Source: Butyricicoccus sp. OM04-18BH (GTDB taxonomy: Bacteria > Bacillota > Clostridia > Oscillospirales > Butyricicoccaceae). From it: a stretch of DNA of 8,068 nucleotides. Shown one piece after another: positions 1 through 5,100 of this stretch. Position 1 is the first letter of the stretch; each line of letters starts with the position of its first letter. Location of the stretch: the NCBI RefSeq assembly GCF_003481705.1, contig NZ_QULN01000025.1:1-8068 (forward strand). The letters are read 5' to 3'. Both the position numbers and the translations under genes were made by a program. Under the pieces are notes generated by a model. It was not told the DNA's origin. It made no database searches and was given only the letters and a program-made list of their open reading frames with translations.

Positions 1-538
1 GCAAGACACAGTAAGCAGTTGACTTGACCGCAATACGGATCAGATCGGTGTTGTCAGTGTATTCACTGGCTTTCTTATCTGCAAAGCACTGGGCGGACAG
101 ATACAGGTTAATAGGGAAATCAAAATCGGTCTGCATATTCTCGCCCAATGCGGCAGAGATACCGTCCAGAACTGTATCGTATGCATCGTTCCGCATCTGC
201 CAGATATACGGCGGTGCGACAGACTGGTCACGCGGCGAAGTATCCGAAATATCGAACAGATACTTGATACGCGGCTGATTGCTGCTATTATCAACGATAC
301 CGATGCCGTTTGAGCCACGATTGACGCGGCGGTGCAGACGATCATTCCAAAGCGGCAGCTCGGCACAGGCTGTTGCATCCGGTCGCTGTGACCAGATCAA
401 TACCTGCGATTTGAAATCATACTTGTACAGTCGTGCTGCTGTGTCGAGAAAGCTCGTCCATTTCTCTGGGGATGCAGCAAATTCCGCAAGCGTCTGGTGA
501 TAAAGCTCATCAAGCTGCTGCGGTGTGAATTTTGGCAT
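1..538 (-). CDS. N-terminal part of a large ArdC-N-like / helicase-methylase-type mobile-element protein (partial)
   Basis: The frame opens at ATG 538 and stays open through 179 codons to the left edge, so the gene continues outside the window. An AGGAG ribosome binding site sits 9-10 bases before the ATG. The protein begins MPKFTPQQLDELYHQTLAEF. It then carries the pattern Y-K-Y-D-F-K-S-Q-V-L-I-W-S-Q-R-P-D-A-T around residues 38-56, followed by W-N-D-R-L-H-R-R-V-N-R-G-S-N-G-I-G-I and a F-D-I-S-D-T segment. In known families this pattern (residues that bind as 'QRPDAT..W..R.V.RG..GI') starts the very large proteins of clostridial conjugative elements, which combine an ArdC-N-like region with SNF2 helicase and/or DNA methylase domains. 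Those downstream domains are not visible here, so the full function is inferred. It lies downstream of the sigma-like gene, 53 bases away, with a palindromic site between them. Confidence 0.72.
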   Translation of the reverse strand, partial: MPKFTPQQLDELYHQTLAEFAASPEKWTSFLDTAARLYKYDFKSQVLIWSQRPDATACAELPLWNDRLHRRVNRGSNGIGIVDNSSNQPRIKYLFDISDTSPRDQSVAPPYIWQMRNDAYDTVLDGISAALGENMQTDFDFPINLYLSAQCFADKKASEYTDNTDLIRIAVKSTAYCVL

Positions 539-571
539 AGTGTTCACTCCTCATTTCAGAAAATAAAAAAA

Positions 572-588
572 GTGTTCCAATGGAACAC
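572..588. promoter_or_regulatory. Palindromic site 1, GTGTTC-CAATG-GAACAC (candidate ParB site)
   Basis: This is a perfect 6+6 inverted repeat with a 5-base centre; the arms can be read as 7+7 around AAT. It sits 3 bases beyond the stop of the sigma-like gene and before the ribosome binding site of the large gene. The same arms and spacing recur at 3279, 6481 and 6574. Two copies lie inside parB, so ParB is the leading candidate binder, but this is inference. A role as operator for an element regulator is also possible. Confidence 0.6.
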
Positions 589-591
589 ATA

Positions 592-1080
592 TCAAACGGC
601 GTCGCGCAGGGCAGCTTCTAAGCGGCGAATATGCCGCCAGATTGTCATGCGGTAGGTTTTTTCGTCATGCGCAATTTCGGCTACGGTTTTACCCTTGATG
701 AAATATGCAATAAAGCAGCGGCGCTGTACAGCTGTCAGCTTGCCGCTGTGCAGCAGGCGCGCAGCTACACGAAAAGCAAAGCGAAGCTGTTCTTTTCGCA
801 GCAGGCTTTCCAACGGCCCCGGTTCTGGAGATGGAACCAGAGCAGCCAGTCCGCTGAAATCTTGATCAGCTTTCCAGTATCCATGATAATTGTCCGAATG
901 GTAATCATGGTACAGTAGTTCATCCGAAAGCTCTTTGATAATACGAAAATCTTCAGCGCTATGCTCCGGATGAGCGCGCAGATATTCTGCCATTGTGATT
1001 TCCTTGGTCGTGCCATCTTCAAAGCAATAAATAATGCTGGTGCTATCCTTGTTGGCGTTCCATTCCTCTTTGCTTAACAT
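592..1080 (-). CDS. Sigma-70 region 4-like helix-turn-helix protein
   Basis: This 162-residue protein starts at ATG 1080. A GGAGG lies 14 bases upstream, a longer gap than usual, but no better in-frame start exists. Residues 115-160 read as a region 4-type helix-turn-helix: L-T-A-V-Q-R-R-C-F-I-A-Y, then a turn at K-G-K-T-V-A-E-I-A, then a recognition helix around T-I-W-R-H-I-R-R-L-E-A. The first 90 residues are acidic, with a Y-H-D-Y-H-S-D-N-Y-H stretch at 57-66, and carry no sigma region 2, so this is not a complete sigma factor. Similar short region 4-like proteins are common regulators in clostridial mobile elements. It is the first gene after the promoter and leader terminator at 1127-1218, and is probably cotranscribed with the large gene to its left. 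Its target is unknown. Confidence 0.75.
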   Translation of the reverse strand: MLSKEEWNANKDSTSIIYCFEDGTTKEITMAEYLRAHPEHSAEDFRIIKELSDELLYHDYHSDNYHGYWKADQDFSGLAALVPSPEPGPLESLLRKEQLRFAFRVAARLLHSGKLTAVQRRCFIAYFIKGKTVAEIAHDEKTYRMTIWRHIRRLEAALRDAV

Positions 1081-1126
1081 ATGTAAATTCGATACCTCCT
1101 ACACAGCGGCAAGGGATTTTGGGTAC

Positions 1127-1158
1127 AAAAAAAGAGCGTCGGAAAAACCGATGCTCTT
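1127..1158 (-). terminator. Intrinsic terminator in the leader of the sigma-like gene
   Basis: On the minus strand an 11-bp stem (arms 1158-1148 and 1142-1132, with one A/C mismatch) closes a five-T loop and runs straight into seven Ts (1133-1127). It lies between the extended -10 promoter at 1210-1218 and the sigma-like gene start at 1080. It therefore either attenuates that gene or ends a short RNA of about 75 bases. The mismatch would be a G-U pair on the plus strand, but the plus side lacks a T tract. Confidence 0.65.
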
Positions 1159-1209
1159 AAAAATAGCGTCTTACTGTATGTAACTCTCGTAGGCTTTCGC
1201 CCAGTTTAT

Positions 1210-1237
1210 ATTGTAGCACAGATTGAGCGAACAAAAC
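1210..1237 (-). promoter_or_regulatory. Extended -10 promoter for the sigma-like gene or leader RNA
   Basis: Reading the minus strand, TGCTACAAT (1218-1210) is an extended -10 (TGn plus TACAAT). The -35 region is weak (TTTTGT or GTTTTG at a spacing of 15-16), as is common with extended -10 promoters. Transcription should begin near 1203. The first transcribed bases include GGC-GAAA-GCC, a small GNRA-capped hairpin, before the terminator at 1158-1127. Confidence 0.5.
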
Positions 1238-1275
1238 GAACAAATTGCTTTTTCTTCGCTTTTTCTCTCACAAAC

Positions 1276-1317
1276 AGAGTATGATATAGAGAGTATAATT
1301 AAAAGAGTATAAATGGA
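1276..1317. repeat. Three direct repeats AGAGTATRA at an exact 14-bp period
   Basis: AGAGTATGA begins at 1276, AGAGTATAA at 1290 and AGAGTATAA at 1304. Each 9-base core is followed by 5 less conserved A/T-rich bases. The regular spacing resembles short iterons or a cooperative operator. On the minus strand the same repeats contain TATACT, a possible -10, so a promoter role cannot be excluded. Confidence 0.5.
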
Positions 1318-1330
1318 AGAAGTCTAATTA

Positions 1331-1386
1331 TTTTGCACCATTTTGCATTGCACCCTTTATGCAGTGTGACCAATTTGCAAAGTGCC
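1331..1386. repeat. Cluster of TTTTGCA / TGCA motifs
   Basis: TTTTGCACCA (1331) is followed directly by TTTTGCATTG (1341), a 10-base step. Further TGCA cores lie at 1349, 1360 and 1376, the last inside the palindrome TTTGCAAA (1374-1381). Five TGCA cores in 46 bases of gene-free DNA suggest protein-binding half-sites, but the pattern is short and could be chance in A+T-rich sequence. Confidence 0.35.
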
Positions 1387-1432
1387 TTTTTTATACCCAC
1401 CCCATGAAAATAGGTATATGGTAAGAGAAAAC

Positions 1433-1459
1433 AAAAAATCCGGTCGAAAAACGACCGGA
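1433..1459 (-). terminator. Intrinsic terminator after the rep-like gene
   Basis: A perfect 8-bp G+C-rich stem (TCCGGTCG / CGACCGGA, 1459-1452 with 1446-1439) with a five-base T loop on the minus strand is followed at once by six Ts (1438-1433). It lies 100 bases past the stop of the rep-like gene and should end the parA-to-rep transcript. Confidence 0.8.
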
Positions 1460-1525
1460 GATGCAAGAAACAGCTTGTAAGAAAGCCGGAAATCCAGATT
1501 AAGAAAAGAAAAAAGCAAGGGCAAT

Positions 1526-1556
1526 AGCCGTAGCTCCGAATGTTGGAGTTACGGCT
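1526..1556 (-). terminator. Second hairpin directly after the rep-like stop
   Basis: A 12-bp inverted repeat (1526-1537 with 1545-1556, one mismatch, 7-base loop) begins two bases after the TAA of the rep-like gene. A T-rich stretch follows only after about 10 bases on the minus strand, so it is a weak terminator at best. It could instead be a 3'-end stabilising hairpin working with the terminator at 1433-1459. Confidence 0.45.
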
Positions 1557-1558
1557 GA

Positions 1559-2836
1559 TTATGCCTTTACTGGTTCGCTGACGGATTGTTCAGATTGTTT
1601 CGCTTCCTCAGCGGCGCGGCGCTTGCGGATTTCTTCTTTTTGTTTAAGCCAGATTTCCTCCCACAGAGGGATTATATCGGACTGTTGCGGCTGTGCATCG
1701 TCTTTTGCCTGCTGCTGTACCAGGTAATCATACAACACAGTGCGGCAGTAAGCGACCGAATTTTGCGTGCTGCGCGCGAGAACATTCTCTTTTTCACTAA
1801 GGAAATGAGAAATATTGGGACGAGCAACACGCGCAACAACCGCTTGACGATCTTCCAGCGGAATATCGTTGTTTTTAATCTTGATGTCTTTCTCATATTT
1901 CAATTCAGCCAGCGCTTCGACTGCCATTTCCACATTTCCCTGCGCGTAATGGAGTTCCAGCGTGTCCGCATCAATCTGTTCACGAATATCTTTGATGCGC
2001 TCCTCATGCGGCACAGGCGGCGCGTTCTTTGTTAAGCCGGAAGATTTACGGACGGCGTTCTTGCGGTGCTTACGCGGCGGCTGAGAGCCGTCTGCGCCGA
2101 ACAGACGCTTGATCTTTGCACTGGCCTGCGCTATGTAGTCGCTGATCGTGCGCTCGCTGGATACCGAGCCGTCCGCATGATGGTTCACGAGGTACGGTGC
2201 TTCGCTATCCGGCTGGTCGAGCAATTCGTACTGATATTCAAAGCTGTTCTCCTCGCCGGTCGGGTAACGATGCTGTTTGAGCAGGCCAGCCAGCTTGAGC
2301 TGCCGCCAGATGGAGGAAAAGCGCTTAATGTGCTCCATGCAAAACGCCTGTACACCAGCCGGGTTAAGAGAAAAATCCGGGATATTGATAAGATGCGCGA
2401 CCACGCCGAAAAGACCCTTAACAGCCAGCGGAATACGCTTGCTGCGCAGGATCAAGTTTGGAATTTGCGTGAAATCACGCTTGCTCTCGCCGGACAGAAT
2501 GATACGGCAGTCACCGGTTACAAAGTCTGCACCGGCAATAAAAGCGTGCGGCGCAGCCGCAGACGGCTCCTGCATCAGCTCATAACGATGAATAAACGCA
2601 CCGGAAGATGCGCGCGCAGTATAATGTTTGAGATAACCGGCGGTAAGCAGCTCACACCATGCCTTGTCCATGGCGTAGTTAGTGCCGCAGACCTTTGCCA
2701 GCTCGCGCTTAGTCAATGCCCAGTCCGGCATACCGACATAGCTGGAAATAACGAGATAAAGCCCCTTTGCCGTCAAAGACAGGGACTTATCTCGCAGTAT
2801 GCAGTTGTAGCCGATGGTAAAGCCGGTGTTGGACAC
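1559..2836 (-). CDS. Replication-initiation-type protein with two winged-helix domains and a DUF6017-like C-terminus
   Basis: This 425-residue protein starts at GTG 2836, with AGGAGG 9 bases upstream. Two similar winged-helix modules lie in tandem. Residues 11-88 contain L-R-D-K-S-L-S-L-T-A-K-G-L-Y and M-P-D-W-A-L-T. Residues 126-207 contain L-R-S-K-R-I-P-L-A-V-K-G-L-F and I-P-D-F-S-L-N, and each module ends in Y-E-L. A basic linker (about 250-275) leads to a helical region (277-373) resembling the DUF6017-type C-terminal domain of clostridial RepA-like proteins, ending near S-V-A-Y-C-R-T-V-L-Y-D-Y-L. A charged, helical K/E/R tail follows. The family is generally annotated as plasmid or integrative-element replication or DNA-binding protein. 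It closes the operon and adjoins the repeat-bearing gap, which fits an initiator acting on a nearby origin. That role is inferred. Confidence 0.72.
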   Translation of the reverse strand: MSNTGFTIGYNCILRDKSLSLTAKGLYLVISSYVGMPDWALTKRELAKVCGTNYAMDKAWCELLTAGYLKHYTARASSGAFIHRYELMQEPSAAAPHAFIAGADFVTGDCRIILSGESKRDFTQIPNLILRSKRIPLAVKGLFGVVAHLINIPDFSLNPAGVQAFCMEHIKRFSSIWRQLKLAGLLKQHRYPTGEENSFEYQYELLDQPDSEAPYLVNHHADGSVSSERTISDYIAQASAKIKRLFGADGSQPPRKHRKNAVRKSSGLTKNAPPVPHEERIKDIREQIDADTLELHYAQGNVEMAVEALAELKYEKDIKIKNNDIPLEDRQAVVARVARPNISHFLSEKENVLARSTQNSVAYCRTVLYDYLVQQQAKDDAQPQQSDIIPLWEEIWLKQKEEIRKRRAAEEAKQSEQSVSEPVKA

Positions 2837-2853
2837 TAAGGGAAACCTCCTTG

Positions 2854-3261
2854 CTACCCTGCGTTAGCTGCAAGGTAGCGATTGAGTAAAATACGCGCAT
2901 GATCGGCAGAAATACCGCCGCCGATATTGTTAGCAACCTGCTGCCAGGGCAGGCCATCTATGTAGCGCAAAGCTATGATTTGACGCACGAGGGGATCGTG
3001 AATTGTGTTGATATATGACCAGATTTGAATGTAAAGCGCTGCACTATCTAAGACGCGCTCTTTGATCTGCTGCTCCAGCACATCAATCATGGATACAAAC
3101 TTGTCTGTGCGGTCGCTGCCGCGCAGCAAACCGATATGAGGTAAACCGCTGATGGACGATGTGCAGCCGGTAAGAAGTGCGTACAGCTCTTGCAGACGCT
3201 CTAAGTCGCGGGAGATTTCAGAGTTCAGCAGTGTAAGCTGTTCTAAATCGCTTTTCGTCAC
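2854..3261 (-). CDS. DUF1492 / ArpU-like regulator with sigma region 4-type helix-turn-helix
   Basis: GTG 3261 is chosen as the start because AAAGGAGG lies 9 bases upstream. A more distal start at 3297 would place the palindromic site inside the coding region and has no ribosome binding site. The 135-residue protein has a charged N-terminal helix (1-30), a middle coiled stretch (50-75), and a C-terminal region 4-like helix-turn-helix. That last part runs from I-H-D-P-L-V-R-Q-I-I-A-L-R-Y-I (88-101) through G-L-P-W-Q-Q-V-A (103-110) to S-A-D-H-A-R-I-L-L-N-R-Y-L (118-130). This matches the usual form of DUF1492 proteins, phage- and element-encoded transcription regulators. It sits between ssb and the rep-like gene, 17 bases before the latter, and a palindromic site immediately precedes its ribosome binding site. 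Its target is not evident. Confidence 0.75.
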   Translation of the reverse strand: MTKSDLEQLTLLNSEISRDLERLQELYALLTGCTSSISGLPHIGLLRGSDRTDKFVSMIDVLEQQIKERVLDSAALYIQIWSYINTIHDPLVRQIIALRYIDGLPWQQVANNIGGGISADHARILLNRYLAANAG

Positions 3262-3278
3262 CGGCGTGCACCTCCTTT

Positions 3279-3295
3279 GTGTTCCGATAGAACAC
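3279..3295. promoter_or_regulatory. Palindromic site 2, GTGTTC-CGATA-GAACAC (candidate ParB site)
   Basis: Same arms and 5-base centre as the site at 572. It lies 5 bases after the ssb stop and ends about 3 bases from the AAGGAGG of the DUF1492-like gene. Its place in a short intergenic space mirrors site 1. Such a position could let a bound protein affect transcription between ssb and the next gene. Confidence 0.6.
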
Positions 3296-3300
3296 ACATT

Positions 3301-4077
3301 TTAGATCATAACATCACGATCATCATCGACATAACCTGTCGGCATATCATTATAGACTGGGATAGACGGCTGCGGCTGCTGCGCGGGTTCAGCACTGTGA
3401 GGGAAGGTAATGCTGTGATTGATGCCCGGTTCCAGATTTACATTGACCGAACGAGCAACCGGGCGGAAGCCAGTCGGCGCAGTTACCTCAGTGATAATGT
3501 AATCACCTGCGGACAGACCGACAATAGATGCAATGCCGTCTGCATCGGTGCCGTTATGCAGGCTGACCGTTGCACCGTCCATCGTATACAGGTCGTAGAC
3601 GGCGTTTGCAAGTACATTGCCCGTAAGGGTATCTACGGCCACAATCTGCAATCCACTGCGTTCCTGCTCGTTCTGCGGCGCGGCCTGCGGCACTGGTGTT
3701 TCCTCCGGCTCTGCGGTCTGCGGCGGCTGTTCCTGCTCACGCGCGATACGCTGCTTTTTGGTTTCGCCAAACTGCACATTGTCACACTGGATTTCATAGT
3801 CTACACGGGTCTTGCCAGTGTTCTTATCTGTCCACATATGCGAGGTGAGCTGACCGATCACGATAGCCAGCGTACCTTTCTGAAACCACTGTGACACAAA
3901 CTCTGCTTGCGCGCCATAAGTCACGCAGGGGATAAAGTCGGTAACATCTGCGCTGGAACGGCGGCTGACAGCAATGCGAAAGGTTGTGACCGGCTTATTG
4001 CTGCGCGTGTAGCGCATTTCTGGTTCGCCGGTTAAGCGGCCCATGAATACGCAGTTGTTGATAGAAATACTGCTCAT
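3301..4077 (-). CDS. ssb: Single-stranded DNA-binding protein fused to a Cna-B/SpaA-like domain
   Basis: Start ATG 4077 has AGGAGG 5 bases upstream, overlapping the end of the preceding microprotein gene. Residues 1-105 form an SSB OB-fold: N-N-C-V-F-M-G-R-L-T-G-E-P-E-M-R-Y, F-R-I-A-V-S-R-R, F-I-P-C-V-T-Y-G and G-T-L-A-I-V-I-G-Q-L. A Gln/Pro/Glu-rich linker spans 106-140. Residues 141-227 then read as a Cna-B/SpaA prealbumin-like domain: V-D-T-L-T-G-N-V-L-A-N-A-V-Y-D-L, G-T-D-A-D-G-I-A and G-D-Y-I-I-T-E-V-T-A-P-T-G-F. Ordinary SSBs are about 110-180 residues and lack such a domain. The strand-1 lysine used for isopeptide bonds in surface proteins appears to be Ala147, while the partner Glu197 remains. 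The acidic C-terminus ends D-D-D-R-D-V-M-I rather than the usual D-D-D-I-P-F. No signal peptide or sorting signal is present, so a cytoplasmic role with single-stranded DNA is expected. Confidence 0.85.
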   Translation of the reverse strand: MSSISINNCVFMGRLTGEPEMRYTRSNKPVTTFRIAVSRRSSADVTDFIPCVTYGAQAEFVSQWFQKGTLAIVIGQLTSHMWTDKNTGKTRVDYEIQCDNVQFGETKKQRIAREQEQPPQTAEPEETPVPQAAPQNEQERSGLQIVAVDTLTGNVLANAVYDLYTMDGATVSLHNGTDADGIASIVGLSAGDYIITEVTAPTGFRPVARSVNVNLEPGINHSITFPHSAEPAQQPQPSIPVYNDMPTGYVDDDRDVMI

Positions 4078-4087
4078 TTCGTCCTCC

Positions 4088-4264
4088 TTATCTGATGAAA
4101 AGCCAGAAAATTCGTAAAAATACCATGATTAAAAGAAAAAACGGTGGGAAAAGCTGCACTAAGCGTTTCGGCAGCGGCATATCGTCGTGCGCGATCAACC
4201 AGAGCGCATAGCTTGCCATTAAAACAGTGATGAGGGACGCGAGGATCATGTAAAACAGTTTCAT
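4088..4264 (-). CDS. 58-residue membrane microprotein, translationally coupled to the relaxase-like gene
   Basis: ATG 4264 overlaps the relaxase-like stop as ATGA, and the frame ends at TAA 4088, which merges into the ssb ribosome binding site. The protein has two hydrophobic stretches: residues 3-25 (L-F-Y-M-I-L-A-S-L-I-T-V-L-M) and 39-57 (F-P-P-F-F-L-L-I-M-V-F-L-R-I-F-W-L-F). They are separated by a short polar hairpin H-D-D-M-P-L-P-K-R. This predicts a two-pass inner-membrane protein with a small charged loop. No family is recognised. The overlap, the position in the operon and the clean hydrophobic pattern support it as a real gene despite its size. The other frames after the relaxase stop close quickly and do not continue the relaxase. 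Confidence 0.7.
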   Translation of the reverse strand: MKLFYMILASLITVLMASYALWLIAHDDMPLPKRLVQLFPPFFLLIMVFLRIFWLFIR

Positions 4265-4713
4265 TGATTTACCATCATTTCACGATATAGGTGATCAGAC
4301 TGATCTTTCATATTTTGTAGTTCATCTCTGCTTTGCTGGAGTTTGTGTCCATCTACGTAACTCACACTATTCACAATAAAATGTGTGTGCAAATATTCCG
4401 TATCAGTGTGTGTAGCAATCAGCACCTCAAAGTCCGCCCATTCGGGAAGTGCTTCGGCCAGTTGATACGCAATCTGATGAGCCTGTTCAGGCGAAATGTT
4501 TTCGTCTTTGGCGAAACTTTGAATGAAATGTTTATACGTTCGCCCACCATTTTTCCCCCATAGACGTTTTGTTACTTCCATTTCATCTTTAACCGTAAAC
4601 GGTGTACAATTCCAACCGCTCAACAAATTTTCACTGGTTTTTCGTTTGTCCATTACACGGGTAAGTACGGTTCTAATGGGTGATTTACCGGATATTGCTT
4701 TGATAATAGGCAA
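4261..4713 (-). CDS. Short relaxase / mobilisation nuclease domain protein, probably truncated
   Basis: TTG 4713 is taken as the start because GAGGTG sits 7-8 bases upstream and the previous gene stops 2 bases before. The 150 residues match the N-terminal relaxase/mobilisation nuclease domain of clostridial MobA-like proteins: I-I-K-A-I-S-G-K at the start, R-T-Y-K-H-F-I-Q-S-F at 58-67, and the metal-binding motif H-T-D-T-E-Y-L-H-T-H-F-I-V-N (His102, Asp104, His109, His111). Family members normally run to about 400 residues or more; this one stops just after the metal motif region at Q150. In motif I, relatives have a tyrosine before the K-T (pattern Y-V-x-x-x-x-K-T), whereas here the position is Arg19 (T-R-V-M-D-K-R-K-T). 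It therefore may not nick DNA. It could bind DNA at a transfer origin or be a remnant. The alignment is from memory of the family. Confidence 0.75.
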   Translation of the reverse strand: MPIIKAISGKSPIRTVLTRVMDKRKTSENLLSGWNCTPFTVKDEMEVTKRLWGKNGGRTYKHFIQSFAKDENISPEQAHQIAYQLAEALPEWADFEVLIATHTDTEYLHTHFIVNSVSYVDGHKLQQSRDELQNMKDQSDHLYREMMVNQ

Positions 4714-4715
4714 TG

Positions 4716-4934
4716 TTATTCACCTCGATCATTGTTGAGGAAACAGATTAGATGCGGCTGGCGATGCAGCATGATACACGCGGGATCGTAATCTGTAATA
4801 CAGCGGAACGCAAAGCGTATATCGCGCTCTTGTCCATATGAGAAACGCAATATGACCAGATCGCCATTATCCTCGTGGTACGCGATTACAGCGAGATCTT
4901 CCGGTGCAAGGCAGGTGCGAGGGATTTTACGCAT
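4716..4934 (-). CDS. Small conserved-context hypothetical protein (72 residues)
   Basis: ATG 4934 has GGAGG 8 bases upstream and overlaps the end of the previous gene by 8 bases; TAA lies 2 bases before the relaxase-like start. The protein is soluble, with beta-type alternation (L-A-V-I-A-Y-H, D-L-V-I-L-R-F-S-Y, I-M-L-H, H-L-I-C-F-L), and has no transmembrane segment. No family is recognised. Tight coupling to its neighbours supports translation. Confidence 0.6.
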   Translation of the reverse strand: MRKIPRTCLAPEDLAVIAYHEDNGDLVILRFSYGQERDIRFAFRCITDYDPACIMLHRQPHLICFLNNDRGE

Positions 4935-5100
4935 CGTTCACACCTCCGTTCGCTTTGCGGCAAGAAGCAAGCTGCTCGATCAGCTCCGACCGGCGCGCAG
5001 ATGCGATACTGTGCTTGATGCAGTCCGGTGTAGCACTGGACTGCTTTTCAAGATCGGACGATGTTGCAGGCACGCTGTAAATGATAGATAACTCAGTCAT
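4927..5100 (-). CDS. 57-residue hypothetical protein
   Basis: ATG 5100 is preceded by AAGGAGG at 9 bases, and the frame closes at TAA 4927. A longer version opening at 5244 would overlap most of the upstream gene and has no ribosome binding site, so the short form is chosen. The protein begins MTELSIIYSVPATSSDLEKQ and has a helical, basic second half (S-I-A-S-A-R-R-S-E-L-I-E-Q-L-A-S-C-R-K). It overlaps both neighbours by exactly 8 bases (ATGnnTGA/TAA style). No family is recognised. Confidence 0.55.
   Translation of the reverse strand: MTELSIIYSVPATSSDLEKQSSATPDCIKHSIASARRSELIEQLASCRKANGGVNDA

Larger units (their letters stand above)
1081..1558. other. 478-base non-coding gap: leader, repeats and terminators; possible origin region
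   Basis: No convincing gene lies here. From right to left it holds two hairpins after the rep-like gene (1526-1556, 1433-1459), a cluster of TTTTGCA/TGCA motifs (1331-1386), three 14-bp-spaced repeats (1276-1312), an extended -10 promoter (1210-1218) and a leader terminator (1127-1158). The stretch from 1220 to 1430 is visibly richer in A+T than the surrounding genes. Its position beside a replication-type gene makes it the best origin candidate in the window, but no DnaA box close to consensus was found. Confidence 0.5.

Noticed and set aside
572..588. LexA/SOS box reading of the palindrome
   Set aside because: Bacillus-type LexA sites have GAAC-N4-GTTC orientation; here the arms face the other way with a 5-base centre.
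1391..1399. DnaA box (TTATACCCA)
   Set aside because: It differs from TTATCCACA at two positions and stands alone.
2066..2839. A 257-codon open frame on the plus strand, opposite the rep-like gene
   Set aside because: It is the complement of a well-supported gene with recognisable domains, has no ribosome binding site and resembles no protein family.
3262..3297. ATG start at 3297 for the DUF1492-like gene
   Set aside because: It would begin inside the palindromic site without a ribosome binding site; GTG 3261 has AAAGGAGG 9 bases upstream.
3277..3894. A 205-codon open frame on the plus strand, opposite ssb
   Set aside because: It lies across the ssb coding region, has no Shine-Dalgarno sequence, and its product is rich in Arg/Cys/Ile as expected of an antisense frame.
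4088..4260. Frameshifted continuation of the relaxase
   Set aside because: After the stop, one frame encodes a two-helix membrane protein and another closes at once; none shows relaxase-like sequence.
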